Below, in pieces: positions 28,628 to 39,077 of a stretch of 64,000 nucleotides of DNA. Position 1 is the stretch's first letter. Each line of letters begins with the position of its first letter. Made by a program: the position numbers and the translations under genes. Source of the DNA: Diplonema japonicum (taxonomy: Eukaryota > Euglenozoa > Diplonemea > Diplonemida > Diplonemidae); the NCBI GenBank assembly GCA_964019335.1, contig OZ025679.1, forward strand, positions 62,001 through 126,000, in the 5' to 3' direction. The notes under the pieces are model-generated. The model did no database searches. It saw nothing but the letters and a program-made list of their open reading frames with translations, and had not been told where the DNA came from.

Positions 28628-29706
28628 ATGAATATCTATCATTTTCCCGAGGTTAGGATGGTAAGTTTGTTTCTGCATAGATTTCAGGTACTAAACCGTT
28701 GTCACTGTATTTTTTCAGATAAAGGAAACATTTCCCTTTCTTCTCAGAGGGAAACGTGTTCCTTCTTAGGAAAACGTTTCCTTATTTTCAAAAAAAAAGC
28801 TTGAAAACGCGTTTCCTTGCCGGGGTCTTTTTTTTGAAATCGACTCTCGAGGCATAAGCCCTCTATCCCCTATAACCTCCTGAGCATGGTTCGAACGTTT
28901 GCAAACATTTTAGACCAAAGAAATCAGCGAAGAGTCAGCCCGTCCTGGCTTCAAAGTTACTCTCAAACCACCACACCAACTACAGGAAGAGATAATCGAC
29001 AACTTAGAAAACACTGTAAAACTATCAAAAGCGGAACAAAAGCAGCAGCAGAACGAGATCGATTCCTTGAACAAGCAGCTCGGCAAGGCGCGAAGTGGCG
29101 CAGAAAGCCTGGAACAAGAGGTATCGAAGAACATAAGCGTTAAAATGCACCAAACAGAACCGAAAATTGCAAGAAAAAGTAAAAAAAGCGATTGAAAACC
29201 AAACCGTAGGGCTTGAAGAAGCCGCCGAAGCGGAGAAAGAGAGGCAGCAGGAGTTGTTTTCGTTAGGAGAGAAACATGAGAAGGTGTTGTTGACAGCTAA
29301 AGAGGAAAGGGAAAAAGAAAAAAAAGAGATACTTGGAAAGTTGAAGCAAGCGGAAGAAGATTATGAAAACGAGAAAAAAATGAATGAGGTGCTTCTGATC
29401 GAAGTGAAAGAAACGAAGGAAAATGCTAACGAAGCAAGACAACAGTTAAGCGATGCTCTGGGCAGGATGCGCAACACAGTGCGGAATACAATCCAGGTGT
29501 CGGAGTTTGAAAAAATGCAGCAACATGCAATGCAGCTCCAGCACGAAAACCACATTCTGAGAACTAAACTTCTCCCTGCACCCCAGACACCACCATCCAA
29601 TACGCGTGACATTGCTCCTCACCGTCATCCTCATCCTCATCCTCGGAACAACCTCTCTCCCCTTAGCCCCGACATGCTCTCCTGTTCGTCTGCCTCTCCT
29701 GCTTGA
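28628..29706 (+). CDS. coiled-coil protein with two introns
   Basis: Exons 28628-28660, 28914-29120 and 29158-29706 join in phase 0 to give 262 residues. The joins rest on GTAAGT/TTTTAG and GTATCG/AAACAG boundaries and on an uninterrupted coiled coil from about residue 25 to 215 (NLENTVKLSKAEQKQQQNEI, LQEKVKKAIENQTVG, ERQQELFSLGEKHEKVL and following heptads). The C-terminus has a His-Pro repeat (HRHPHPHPR) and a Ser-rich end. Intron 1 (253 nt) carries GGAAACG-rich DNA like the MITE at 1595. Exon 2 could also be joined to the coiled-coil exon ending at 22013. The family is not recognised. Confidence 0.68.
28715..28835. repeat. MITE-like GGAAACG repeat remnant inside an intron
   Basis: Iterated AGGAAAC / GTTTCC motifs and an AAAACGCGTTTCC(T)TGCC end resemble the interior and right end of the element at 1595-1789. 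The CTAGGGCTATG ends are not preserved. It lies wholly in intron 1 of the coiled-coil gene and accounts for the unusual length of that intron. Confidence 0.55.
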
Positions 29707-29789
29707 TGTACACGTTTGTATTATTCTTAGATTTCCTATTTTTTCGTTTTCTTTCCCACCATTGCATACTGCTTTAATAAGGTACCAGG

Positions 29790-31628
29790 ATGCTCACGGC
29801 GGTCCTTTGCAGCGTATTGGCGGCAAACCCGACCAAGACCACCCCCGACGGTGTTGTTGAAGGGATCACACAAAACAATTATGACGTGTTTAGAGGCATC
29901 CCGTATGCGAAGCCTCCTGTTCGCAATCTACGGTTCAAGGCCCCTGTGCCTGCGGCCGCCTGGGGGGGTGTGCTCGATGCGACGAATTTTGGAGCCAGCT
30001 GTTCGCAACCAGGGTCGGCAGGGACAGGGTTCCCTCCGGGGTGGCCGAGCATCAACGTGACGGTCTCTTCAGAAGATTGCTTGTTCGTCAACGTGTTCAC
30101 CCCATCGGGACTGACGGAGGGGAGCAACGCAGCTGTGATGGTGTACTTCCATGCTGGTGAGTTCGAATACGGGTCGTCGAACGATGTAGAGAACAATTTC
30201 CCCTACTTCACAAAGGACAACATATTGGTCACAGCCAACAGTAGGCTGGGTGTCCTAGGCTACACGGGCTTCTCTGGCCTTGCAAAAGAAGACCCCAGTG
30301 GTATGACAGGCAACTACGGAACGCTCGACCAGCAACTAATCCTCAAATGGGTACATCGGTCCATTAGTTCTTTCGGAGGAGACCCAACTCGTGTGGCCAT
30401 CTTCGGTGAGTCCTCAGGAGGTTCTAGCGTTGCGTTTCACTTAACATCGAAGACCAGCTGGCCATACTTCCAAAGGGCTATACTAGAGTCCCCTGGCGTG
30501 ACGCAGACAAAACAACTCTCTCACGCCGAGGACAACGCGAGGTACTTGATTTCGAACCTCGCCGTTCTTAAGAGCACTAACTGCGTCTTATCAAAGCCGA
30601 TACAGTACCAGGCCTTCCCCGGGCACGCTGTTGGGTGGCACAACAACTACACGAAAGCAACCCTCGATGAGTTGAAGGCTCAGTGCACAGCGGACTCGAA
30701 GTGCATGCTTGTTGTTTATGACTACGTCAACAAGCAGGGGAGGCTCAGCCACGAAGGGTCCCCTGTTATGCCGTCAACCACGATGGACATCCACGTGAAA
30801 TGGGCGAACATGAGTTTGGGTGCTGAGTGCTTGCGTAGTGCTGATGTGAACGAGATGATCAAGCTGACCGGGGGAGGCGAGGGCATATGGGGTGATACTT
30901 TCAACACCGACAAGTACGCACCTGTGATCGACGGTGCAGTGTTGAACGCGTCCCTCCAAGCATTGGTCCGAGAAGGGCAGTTGGCCAATGTCCCGATCAT
31001 ATCCGGGTCTAACATGGACGAAGGGACAATGTTCATGGAGCTGGTGCCGCATATTGCCTGCAATGCTAGTTACGAAGACTACTCAGCATGGTGCCTGAAG
31101 CAGTTCGGAACAGAACTTGGAAACCAGCTGCCGTCTCTTTACAAAAATCTCAACGAGCCGCTTCCTTACTGTTACGGAGGGGACAACACGGACAGGGCCA
31201 ACAACTACTGGTACATGGCAGCGATGCGGACAGCGGGTGACAGTGCAATCCTTTGCAGAGGCAAGGAGATCTTAGAGACGGCAACACAACCTTCGTACCA
31301 GTACTACTTTACACACACACCGAACTACTCTATGAACTATAATAATATCCCGTATCTTGGAGCCTTCCATGGCGCCGAGGTCCCGTTTGCGTTTGGAGAC
31401 CAATTCGAGATGACAACACCTGCTGAGCGTGTTCTCACGGCAGAGATGGGCTGCTTTTGGTCGAACTTTGCACAGACAGGTGATCCCAATAAAGGGACCC
31501 AGCAATGCTCTTACACATGGCCGTCTTTCAAGGACGAAGGGTCGTACCTGGTGCTCACGAACACGTCACTTGTCGCGCTCAAAGGCCTGCAACAGAAGCA
31601 ATGCGATCTTTTCCGAAACTACCCGTAG
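29790..31628 (+). CDS. secreted type-B carboxylesterase (cholinesterase-like fold)
   Basis: This encodes 612 residues. The hydrophobic N-terminus MLTAVLCSVLAANP is a short signal peptide. Family signatures appear in order: FRGIPYAKPPV, EDCLFVNVF, GNYGTLDQQLILKWV, the nucleophile elbow FGESSGGSS (Ser about residue 210), the acid SNMDEGTMF and the base GAFHGAEVPF. All three catalytic positions are present. Residues about 262-345 form an insertion not typical of the family, with TLDELKAQCTADSKCMLVVY resembling an apple/PAN-type Cys motif. ATG 29790 follows ACCAG immediately. Probably an extracellular or lysosomal hydrolase; substrate unknown. Confidence 0.93.
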   Translation: MLTAVLCSVLAANPTKTTPDGVVEGITQNNYDVFRGIPYAKPPVRNLRFKAPVPAAAWGGVLDATNFGASCSQPGSAGTGFPPGWPSINVTVSSEDCLFVNVFTPSGLTEGSNAAVMVYFHAGEFEYGSSNDVENNFPYFTKDNILVTANSRLGVLGYTGFSGLAKEDPSGMTGNYGTLDQQLILKWVHRSISSFGGDPTRVAIFGESSGGSSVAFHLTSKTSWPYFQRAILESPGVTQTKQLSHAEDNARYLISNLAVLKSTNCVLSKPIQYQAFPGHAVGWHNNYTKATLDELKAQCTADSKCMLVVYDYVNKQGRLSHEGSPVMPSTTMDIHVKWANMSLGAECLRSADVNEMIKLTGGGEGIWGDTFNTDKYAPVIDGAVLNASLQALVREGQLANVPIISGSNMDEGTMFMELVPHIACNASYEDYSAWCLKQFGTELGNQLPSLYKNLNEPLPYCYGGDNTDRANNYWYMAAMRTAGDSAILCRGKEILETATQPSYQYYFTHTPNYSMNYNNIPYLGAFHGAEVPFAFGDQFEMTTPAERVLTAEMGCFWSNFAQTGDPNKGTQQCSYTWPSFKDEGSYLVLTNTSLVALKGLQQKQCDLFRNYP

Positions 31629-32127
31629 AAGACCCGAGACGCTTCCGAAAATGCCTTCCTTCTTCGAAACAGTCTCTCCCACCCAATTAATTCAATGTAT
31701 TGTTCCATCCCCAGCCCTAACGTTTGTATTTTTTTTTTTCTCTCTTTTGTTCAAAGGAGCAAAAAGAAAAAAAAAAGAGGAAATAGAAAAAAAAGAGAAA
31801 ACAAAAACGGAGAGAAATGAAGGTGTGTCGTAACGGGTGTTGATGAGAATGGCAACATCTGCAACAAGTCTCTCTATCGAATAGTGTGCTTCCCCTTTGT
31901 CTTTTTTTTACTATGAAAAAAAATCTCTTTTTGTTTGTGTGTTGTTGTTTCCCAGGAGAATTAAAATATTATTCAAATATCATTCTCTTTTTTTGGGGGG
32001 GGGTTCAGTTTTTGGTTTTCTGGTAAGCCGGGGCCAGCAAATCAAAAAGGTTATTTTGTGGGCATTTTATGCGGACAGGCTCATATATTATTTATTTGTT
32101 TACGCGGTGATTCTTTCAGCAGGCAAC
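31629..32127. other. intergenic spacer with trans-splice acceptor
   Basis: Low-complexity A-rich then T-rich DNA. GATTCTTTCAGCAG ends at 32122, five bases before the next ATG, and is a good acceptor. The open frame that continues upstream of 32128 is not needed and reads through T-runs. Confidence 0.55.
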
Positions 32128-34584
32128 ATGTCCAGTTGCATCTTCCCGCCAGTACGGGAGAAGGGTCCGAGGAGAAGGGGAAAACACTCGTTAACATTGA
32201 TCCGGCAAGAAGAAGAAGAAGAAGTCCCCTTACGGCAGCCAAAGATCGAACAGCCAACCGAAGCACAGCCCGTGAAGAGGGAACGAGCACGGTCTGAAGT
32301 GTACACAGAAAAACAGCAACAAATAGCTGAAGATGCCTACAACTTGTTCATGTCAGCCCGGCAATTAGTTGAGCCCACCGCAAACATTTCGCTCCTCCTC
32401 CTCCTCGACAACACCTTGCTATGGAGCGCCGAAGGCGAAGGCCTTGCCAGTGAAACCCCGATCAAGAAACGTTCATTTTCTTCTAGCCCTAGAATCCCTG
32501 TACCGCCTGTGTCACCAGCACCTCCCGATGACGAACCGTCAACAATACGAATCCGTGCCAGCAAGGCGTACAGGAACATCTCCAACCACTATAAGAAAGA
32601 GCTCAAAATCCTCAAGGAACAGCTAGAACTTCTCAAAGCACAAAACATGGACCTCACAGAAGGCGGTAGCAAATACGCCCTGATGCAGAAAGAAGCCGTG
32701 TGGCTTGTCGCAGCAATGGAGGAGTCACAAACGAAGATCAGAGATTTGGTGGAACTAGTTGGAAAGTGCAGCGAGAAAATAAATGAGCTGCAGAAAGAGA
32801 ACATCCAGAAGGGGGAGCAGCTGACGGTGCCGCAAAAAGTGGATTGGAACGTCGTGCACAAGGTGTTCACCGAGTTTGTAATCGCGAACCGAACGGATGA
32901 GAGCATCTTGAAAGAGATCTGCAACAGGATCGCAACAGTGAAAACACTGAACGTTGACCTCAGCCTCCGGACAGAGAGGCTACGTGAGGCAGTTACGGTA
33001 TCTGAGTCGTTATTAGAGCAGAACGAGATGGAATATGCCAACACATGCATGGAAAACCAAAAGCTGCGAAACGAGAGAGATAAGTACAAGGAAGAGCTCG
33101 AGCAACTGCACACAGACGTGCAGTCTAAAAAAGAGGTCGATGAGATGATGCTGAAGAGAGTGAAAGATCTGGAAGCAGAAAAGATAAAACTGACTGATAC
33201 CGTTCTGTCCCTGCAGGCCGGGATGGCAAAGGTGCTTTCACATCACAAGACGTACTTTGTGGGACAGGGCAAACACAAAAACGTGCCTGTCTATCTACGA
33301 TACACGGGAAAGATCCACAACATTCACGTGGACAAAGGAACACTGGAAAAGGTCATCAATGATGTGTGGACCATCAGGGAGAACGAGTGGATGAACAAAA
33401 AAGTAGGATCGGAGCTGACTCAACAACAACTGCGAAGAGTCAGCAGGGCGAAGCCATCACTGTCAGGTAAGGCAAAAGAAGCTATGAAAGTGAGAATTAT
33501 CAACCTGGGCGTGATGGAACCGTCGTGGGTGGACACAGCTAAGAAGGACTACAACAATGTCGAACCAGCTGCCCAAGCAGCGAAGAACTTCCAAGAGTTC
33601 TTTCATTGGTATCTGACAGACAGGTATAAGACTACTGCAGAGTGGGCCTACGGACTGATGGACAGCTGCGAGCGGTACAAGTACGATGCTGATGTGGAGC
33701 TGTTCCAATCAGTGGTGACGTGTGAGTTGCCTGAGGATGGGTACTACGACCAAGTAGTCATGCTTGAGAAGTTCAAGTACTGCCTGTTGGAAGCAGATGC
33801 TCAGATATCTATGCAGAACACCTCCCTCTGCTGGGTTCGGGCTGTTGCAAAACATGTTCAAGACATCCCCAAGACGGCACGAAAGGTCCGCGAGGACGAG
33901 TTCCCTCACCTCCCGGAGTTCTACACCTCCGGTATCCTGAAAGGCAGCAATGTCGTGAAGTTGTTGCATTCCTTTTTTCCCTCCAAGTCGGACGACGACA
34001 TGAAGCGCCTCAAGATAGCCCTTTACGAGTCCGTCTTCCTGATTTCAGGCGGCAGCAACAAAGGGACCACGGAGCAAGAACGCCTCCAGAACCTAAGCTT
34101 GCAGGAAGTACCGTATAAAAGCCTGTTTACAAGCGATTCTAAGGGGAACCAGGGGCAATTCTTGGAGACGCTTCGAGATCAACACATTGAAGATCTAAAG
34201 TTGCACATCGCAGAGCTACTGCAAGCCATCACACAAGCGGACGGTGTGGAGTGCACAAGGGGTCATGTGATGCTGCGTGTCGTTCTGTTCAACGTGCTGT
34301 GCATCGACAAGAAGCCCATGCCGGACCTCTTCGCGTGGTTGAACACCATAATCAAGGAACCGAAAGCCGTTCAGAATTGCACGTTCACGATACACGATTA
34401 CCCTTCGGAGGCGATGCCCATAGCACTTTTAATTGAGCAAACACGAATCACCATCTGCAAGAGGTTTTGTAACACCCCTACGTCCTTGCAGGACATCCCC
34501 TTGATTGCCGAAGAGCTAGGCATCTCAGAGAACAGTAACACCGTCAAACGGGCGCTTCAAGCTGCCTACAGAAAAGCGTTTTAA
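32128..34584 (+). CDS. TSNAXIP1-like coiled-coil protein
   Basis: This encodes 818 residues. The N-terminal 130 residues are disordered with an acidic EEEEE run and Pro-rich parts. Coiled coil covers about residues 150-375 (KELKILKEQLELLKAQN and later heptads). Next comes a conserved-looking globular part: VPVYLRYTGKIHN, then VINDVW, FQEFFHWYL, ERYKYDADVELFQSV and EDGYYDQ. In translin-associated factor X-interacting protein 1 (TSNAXIP1) a coiled coil is followed by a similar VP-FLR-GK-RN / W / F-YL / CERY / ED-Y-Q pattern. That assignment is from memory of the family. TSNAXIP1 proteins are linked to cilia and sperm flagella. A helical C-terminal domain of about 250 residues follows. Confidence 0.62.
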   Translation: MSSCIFPPVREKGPRRRGKHSLTLIRQEEEEEVPLRQPKIEQPTEAQPVKRERARSEVYTEKQQQIAEDAYNLFMSARQLVEPTANISLLLLLDNTLLWSAEGEGLASETPIKKRSFSSSPRIPVPPVSPAPPDDEPSTIRIRASKAYRNISNHYKKELKILKEQLELLKAQNMDLTEGGSKYALMQKEAVWLVAAMEESQTKIRDLVELVGKCSEKINELQKENIQKGEQLTVPQKVDWNVVHKVFTEFVIANRTDESILKEICNRIATVKTLNVDLSLRTERLREAVTVSESLLEQNEMEYANTCMENQKLRNERDKYKEELEQLHTDVQSKKEVDEMMLKRVKDLEAEKIKLTDTVLSLQAGMAKVLSHHKTYFVGQGKHKNVPVYLRYTGKIHNIHVDKGTLEKVINDVWTIRENEWMNKKVGSELTQQQLRRVSRAKPSLSGKAKEAMKVRIINLGVMEPSWVDTAKKDYNNVEPAAQAAKNFQEFFHWYLTDRYKTTAEWAYGLMDSCERYKYDADVELFQSVVTCELPEDGYYDQVVMLEKFKYCLLEADAQISMQNTSLCWVRAVAKHVQDIPKTARKVREDEFPHLPEFYTSGILKGSNVVKLLHSFFPSKSDDDMKRLKIALYESVFLISGGSNKGTTEQERLQNLSLQEVPYKSLFTSDSKGNQGQFLETLRDQHIEDLKLHIAELLQAITQADGVECTRGHVMLRVVLFNVLCIDKKPMPDLFAWLNTIIKEPKAVQNCTFTIHDYPSEAMPIALLIEQTRITICKRFCNTPTSLQDIPLIAEELGISENSNTVKRALQAAYRKAF

Positions 34585-34678
34585 GCCGTCCCTTGTTTCC
34601 ACAAGGCGTCAGCTGTCGACAGTATCCACCTCCGCATGCCTACAGTTTATACCTTTACTAAACTTACCAGCAGGCACG

Positions 34679-35839
34679 ATGATTGGCTCTCACGGGAATG
34701 GGAAGAAGTCTGCTCGGAAGGAGGCTGAGAACAGCAAAACTGCGGAGGTGCCCAACGGAAGCCCTCCCCCTCCTAGAAAGAAGTTCTCAAAAACATACCT
34801 GAAGAACGTGAAGCCTGTGCCGCATGTGAGCAGTTTCAAGGACAGAATGACTGCCCAGAAGGCGTTGGAGAAGACGCTGGGGGCGATGCGTGGGAGACAC
34901 CACCAAGAAGTGATGACAGCGAGAGCGGCACCCCCTTCCATGCAGTGTGAGGAGAGGGGTAGAAGAATGGGTGAGAGAGACAGGGGACAGGAAATGTTGA
35001 CCCACAGGAGCAGGTGTTCTCCAAGGAGATCGTTGAGCATGGAGAGACCTATTCGTGTAGCGTCATTGTCACCGCCGCCTGGTGTGTCGTTGGTGCGAGT
35101 GGAAGAGCCGGAGTTGCCGAAACAACCTGAGGAGCATAGTGAACCCACTGAAGCGGAGGTCCTCTGCAGCAATGGGTTCAAGCCCTGTCCACCCTTCGAG
35201 GCCAAGCAAGCTTTGAACGCTTCCGACTACAAAATCATCGTTAAACAAGAGCCGTACCTGCTGTCGTACGTAGCACGCGAGGCGGCCTACGCGGCTGCAG
35301 CTAACGCAAGGAAGTACAAGCACCCTAATATCCTACACAGCACGATGGGGTACTACCATGGTGACGAGACGGCTATTAGGTACGAATGGTGCGACGGCTG
35401 CAGTGTGGGTACCATTGTGAAGGCAAAGCTCGAGGTCTCCGAGGAGAGCGCTTTGTGCATCCTTCGAGGCGCACTGAAGGCTCTTAGGTACTTGCATTCC
35501 AAAGGAGTCTGCCATGGTCAGTTGAATCTTGATAACATGTACCTCATGAGTGATCTCAGGATCACAGTGGGCGGGCTAACCAAACTGCTCCCCTGCACAC
35601 CAGAGAACGTTGCAGTCGACATGCAAGCGGTGTTTTCAATATTAAGCATCTTGACCCCAACCTCGCAGTCGCTCCATAACCAGCTGGGGGCTGCCACTCC
35701 TGCGGCCCTTCTTGCATCACCTAGTATGTCGGCCATTGTAGGTGACACATCCCTCAAACCCATTCTTGTGGCTGTCCACCTCGCTCTTAAGAATGCTGAT
35801 CCTGCGGTGCCATTCGAGGACACCTTTAAAAGAAACTAG
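34679..35839 (+). CDS. protein pseudokinase
   Basis: This encodes 386 residues. Residues 1-180 are basic, Pro/Arg-rich and disordered. From about 190 on there is a protein-kinase fold: HPNILHSTMGYYHGDE (subdomains IV-V), LRGALKALRYLHSKGVCHGQ (subdomains VIa-VIb) and LDNMYL. The HRD catalytic Asp is replaced (CHGQ) and the DFG motif is replaced by VGG (ITVGGLTKLL). No clear glycine loop is visible, so catalysis is unlikely. The distal C-lobe is shortened. It could act as a scaffold or allosteric partner. The ATG follows CTTACCAGCAG by five bases. It is 94 bp downstream of the TSNAXIP1-like gene. Confidence 0.8.
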   Translation: MIGSHGNGKKSARKEAENSKTAEVPNGSPPPPRKKFSKTYLKNVKPVPHVSSFKDRMTAQKALEKTLGAMRGRHHQEVMTARAAPPSMQCEERGRRMGERDRGQEMLTHRSRCSPRRSLSMERPIRVASLSPPPGVSLVRVEEPELPKQPEEHSEPTEAEVLCSNGFKPCPPFEAKQALNASDYKIIVKQEPYLLSYVAREAAYAAAANARKYKHPNILHSTMGYYHGDETAIRYEWCDGCSVGTIVKAKLEVSEESALCILRGALKALRYLHSKGVCHGQLNLDNMYLMSDLRITVGGLTKLLPCTPENVAVDMQAVFSILSILTPTSQSLHNQLGAATPAALLASPSMSAIVGDTSLKPILVAVHLALKNADPAVPFEDTFKRN

Positions 35840-36058
35840 GGGGGGTTTTTTTCTCTCTTTCTCTTTCCTTCTCTATTCCTCCACAATTTCTTTTTTTCCT
35901 ATTTCTTTTTGGTTCTTCTTCTTTAGTTGTATATCTTCCTCTTTATTAATTGAGTCTTCCTTTCTTTTTAACACCCATTCCTCCCCCCTCTTGTTCCCTG
36001 GCTCGCTAGCTGTTCCCTGACCTACTTTTGCGCAACTACCTCAAGGACTTTGATCACA

Positions 36059-37579
36059 ATGATGCAGCGGACCATGATGATGCTCGGCCTGGTGGGGCTT
36101 GCCAGTGCCATCCACCCCTTCGAGGTTCAGATGAACGAGAAGAGGATCCAACGCGAGATGTACTGGAAGAACAGGCACGGTGTGAAGAGCTCCTCGGAGC
36201 TTGGTCTCGGCCCTGCTCCGCAGTTCTTCACGCAATTCCAGGACCACTTCGACGGTACCAACACTAAGACTTGGCAGCAGGCTTACTACATGAATGCTAC
36301 CTACTTCAAGCCCGGGAGCGACGCACCTGTCTTCATTTGTGTTGGTGGTGAGGGCCCCCCCCTGGACGGCTCCGTGGTCGTCTCCTCCGAGCACTGCAAC
36401 GTCGCTGTTGAGTGGCTTAAGGAAACCGGTGCCATCATGTTCGCTGTCGAGCACAGGTACTATGGGTGCCACAACATTTCAGCGTGCCCTGTGCCCGAGC
36501 CTGCTCTCCCCGGCGCACTCAAGTATCTGTCCTCGAGGCAGGCACTTGGTGACCTTGCTGAGTTCAGGGCCTTTGCCACCAAGCAGTATGGTCTCACCAA
36601 CAACAAGTGGGTGTCCTTCGGTGGGTCCTACCCTGGCATGCTCGCCGGGTGGTTCCGCCTGAAGTTCCCCCACCTCGTCCACGCATCCATCGCCTCGAGC
36701 GCCCCCGTGCAAGCACAGGTTGACATGAGGGGCTACAACGACGTCACTGCCGAGGCCTATTCCGTGTCCGACAACGGTGTGGGCGGATCTCCTGCGTGCA
36801 CTGCCAACATCGCCGACGGACACAAGGTCATCGGCCAGATGTTCAACACCACCCAGGGCAGGACAGAGCTCGCCCAGTTGTTCGGGCACACCGCCGACTG
36901 GTACCAAAGCCCCAGCAACCAGGCCGCCTTCGCGGGCAATGGTGTGGCCCAGTTCCCTTCCCAGTCCAACGACCCCGCGTGCACCCAGTCAGGCTGCAAC
37001 ATCGGCAAGATCTGCGTTATCATGACTGACAGCACGCTGGGCAACAACGTGCAGAAGCTGGCGCACCTGAGGAAGAACCAGCTGATGTACATGGAGGACA
37101 AGATGGTGAAGGCACCTGATTCCGTTGTGAACTACTGGGGCTACCAGACCTGCACTGAGTTCGCCTTCTACCAGACTTGCGAGGTCGGGTCCAAGTGCTT
37201 CTACACCCAGGGCTACGTCACTGTGGCCTCTATGATTGAGTTCTGCCACGTTGAGTTCGGGATCTCCACTGCGACTGTCCAGAGGAACGTGGACTACACC
37301 AACGAGTACTACGGTGGCAACAAGCCTGCCGGGAGCTGTGTGTTGTACCCTAACGGTGAGGTGGACCCCTGGCACTCTCTGTCGGTGCTGAAGTCGCCTT
37401 CTGCTGGCATCCCTGTCCTGATGGTGCCTGGTGCTTCCCACCACGCCTGGACGCACCCCAGCCTCCCATCCGACCAGGTATTCTTATAAACCAACTGCCA
37501 CCACACACAGGCGTCCGTTGTCCAGGCCCGCCAGACCATCCGCAACTACGTCACCAAGTTCCTCAATGAGGTATGCTAA
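36059..37579 (+). CDS. serine carboxypeptidase, peptidase family S28
   Basis: Exons 36059-37477 and 37511-37579 give 495 residues, typical for S28. The signal peptide is MMQRTMMMLGLVGLASA. Then come FTQFQDHFDGTN, FICVGGEGP, EHRYYG, the nucleophile elbow GGSYPGMLAGW (Ser), NGEVDPWHSL (Asp) and PGASHHAW (His). Several NxT sites and paired cysteines fit a secreted or lysosomal enzyme that releases residues after proline. Without removal of the 33-nt intron the protein would end four residues later at VFL. The C-terminus is uncertain: GTATGC at 37571 may be a third-exon donor (AACCCAG acceptor near 37623), or translation ends at TAA 37577-37579. Confidence 0.93.
37478..37510 (+). other. cis-spliced intron, 33 nt
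   Basis: GTATTC...ACACAG in phase 0 with an in-frame TAA. Removal joins LPSDQ to ASVVQARQTIRNYV, the amphipathic C-terminal helix expected in S28 peptidases. Confidence 0.8.
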
Positions 37580-37834
37580 AGGGGCTGGAGGAAAGAGACA
37601 AAAAAATAAAATAAAAAAACCCAGACATGTGAGCAGCCGACTATCTGAACGCTTCGATCTTTCCAAAATGTGAGCTGATGTTGGTTACTTCCCATCCCCT
37701 TCCCTTTGTGCCACTTGGGACTACCATCGAGGCGTCCCACCAAAAGAGTGAACGTTATGTAATCAACGGCGTGCCCGTTTGTCTTCGTCGCCCCCACCTG
37801 CATTTGGTGTTTATCCTCACTACAGGTAATTGCA

Positions 37835-39044
37835 ATGGACGCGAAGCTCACGGAATTGGAGAAGAAGGTGGACGAGTTGGAATGGGCGCAGGACAACACC
37901 TTCGGAACGGAAAAAGAGAAGGTCATTGCACAGAAGGTTAGCGAGATCCTGAGAATGCTTCCCCAGATGGAGGAGGCGGAGAGCCCTCTGGCAAAGGCCA
38001 GAATGCTGAGTATTAAGGGACGGGTGCTGTGCGTGGAGGGAACGGACGCGAAGGAAGGTGTTGCTTTGCTGAGCAAGGCCGTGAAGATGAACCCGAAGTG
38101 TGCGATGTCCTGGAACGCATTGGGCCACCTGCACTGGTCTGAGGGGAACCTGAAGCCCGCACTCGACTCGTACGAAGGTTCACTGGAAGCAGACACCGAC
38201 AACCTGAACGCCCTGCGATCCTCAGCACTAGTACTGCGCTCCATTGGCGGCAAGGACAACATCGAAGCTGCAGTAGCCCGTTCCAAGAAGGCCCTCGCGG
38301 CAGGGCTCACCGATGCGCAGTCCTGGTACACTCACGGCATGGTCCACCTCACGAAGTACTTCAAAGCAACCTTCGACCAGAACGACCTCCGCGCTGCAAT
38401 GAAAGCCTTCAACCTCGCCGAGAAGAACGGCGCCGGCCACCCTGACATCAACATGAACAGGGGACAGTGCCAAAGGTACATGCTCCTATGGGAAGAGTCG
38501 CTTCTCTCTCTTAAGGCAGCCATTGCTGCTGACCCGGAGTTCAAAGAGGCCGAGGCCACGTTGGGAGAAATGACGCTATTCTTCGAGAAGCTTACAGGGA
38601 AGTGGGACACATACGCAGGGTTCAACGAGAAGACGCTTACAAAGCTTATCAAGTCGCTTCCCACTGCACCGGGGAAGAAGTCGATCCGTGGCAACACAGT
38701 CGAGATCATGCCACTGTCGGAGTTAACAAAGCCGGAGGGGTGTGTCACGGAGAAGAAATGTGTGGCGCTCAGGATCCTAGAGCTCGTAGACGACTCAAGC
38801 ATGCCTCTTGTGTACTTGGCATGTGGTATGTGAAGTTTTTTTTTTCTTCTTCTTTTGTATTAAATTTTCTTTTAGACGCAAACCGCACTCGCTGCCTTGT
38901 CTGTGCCTACGGTGTTGACAAAAAGGCAATCTCGTCTGGTAATGAGATTGTCTACGGCAACCCTGCTTACTACAACCGAATCGTGCCTATTAAGGCAGAG
39001 TGGCCCTGCCTCATGCTCGTTGTTGACAGGATGTCGGTATGCAC

Positions 39045-39077
<33 letters not shown>

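Noticed and set aside
37571-37660. Third exon of the S28 peptidase
   Set aside because: A donor-like GTATGC and an acceptor exist, but the added peptide is only eight residues and without homology support. Left as an uncertainty in the gene entry.
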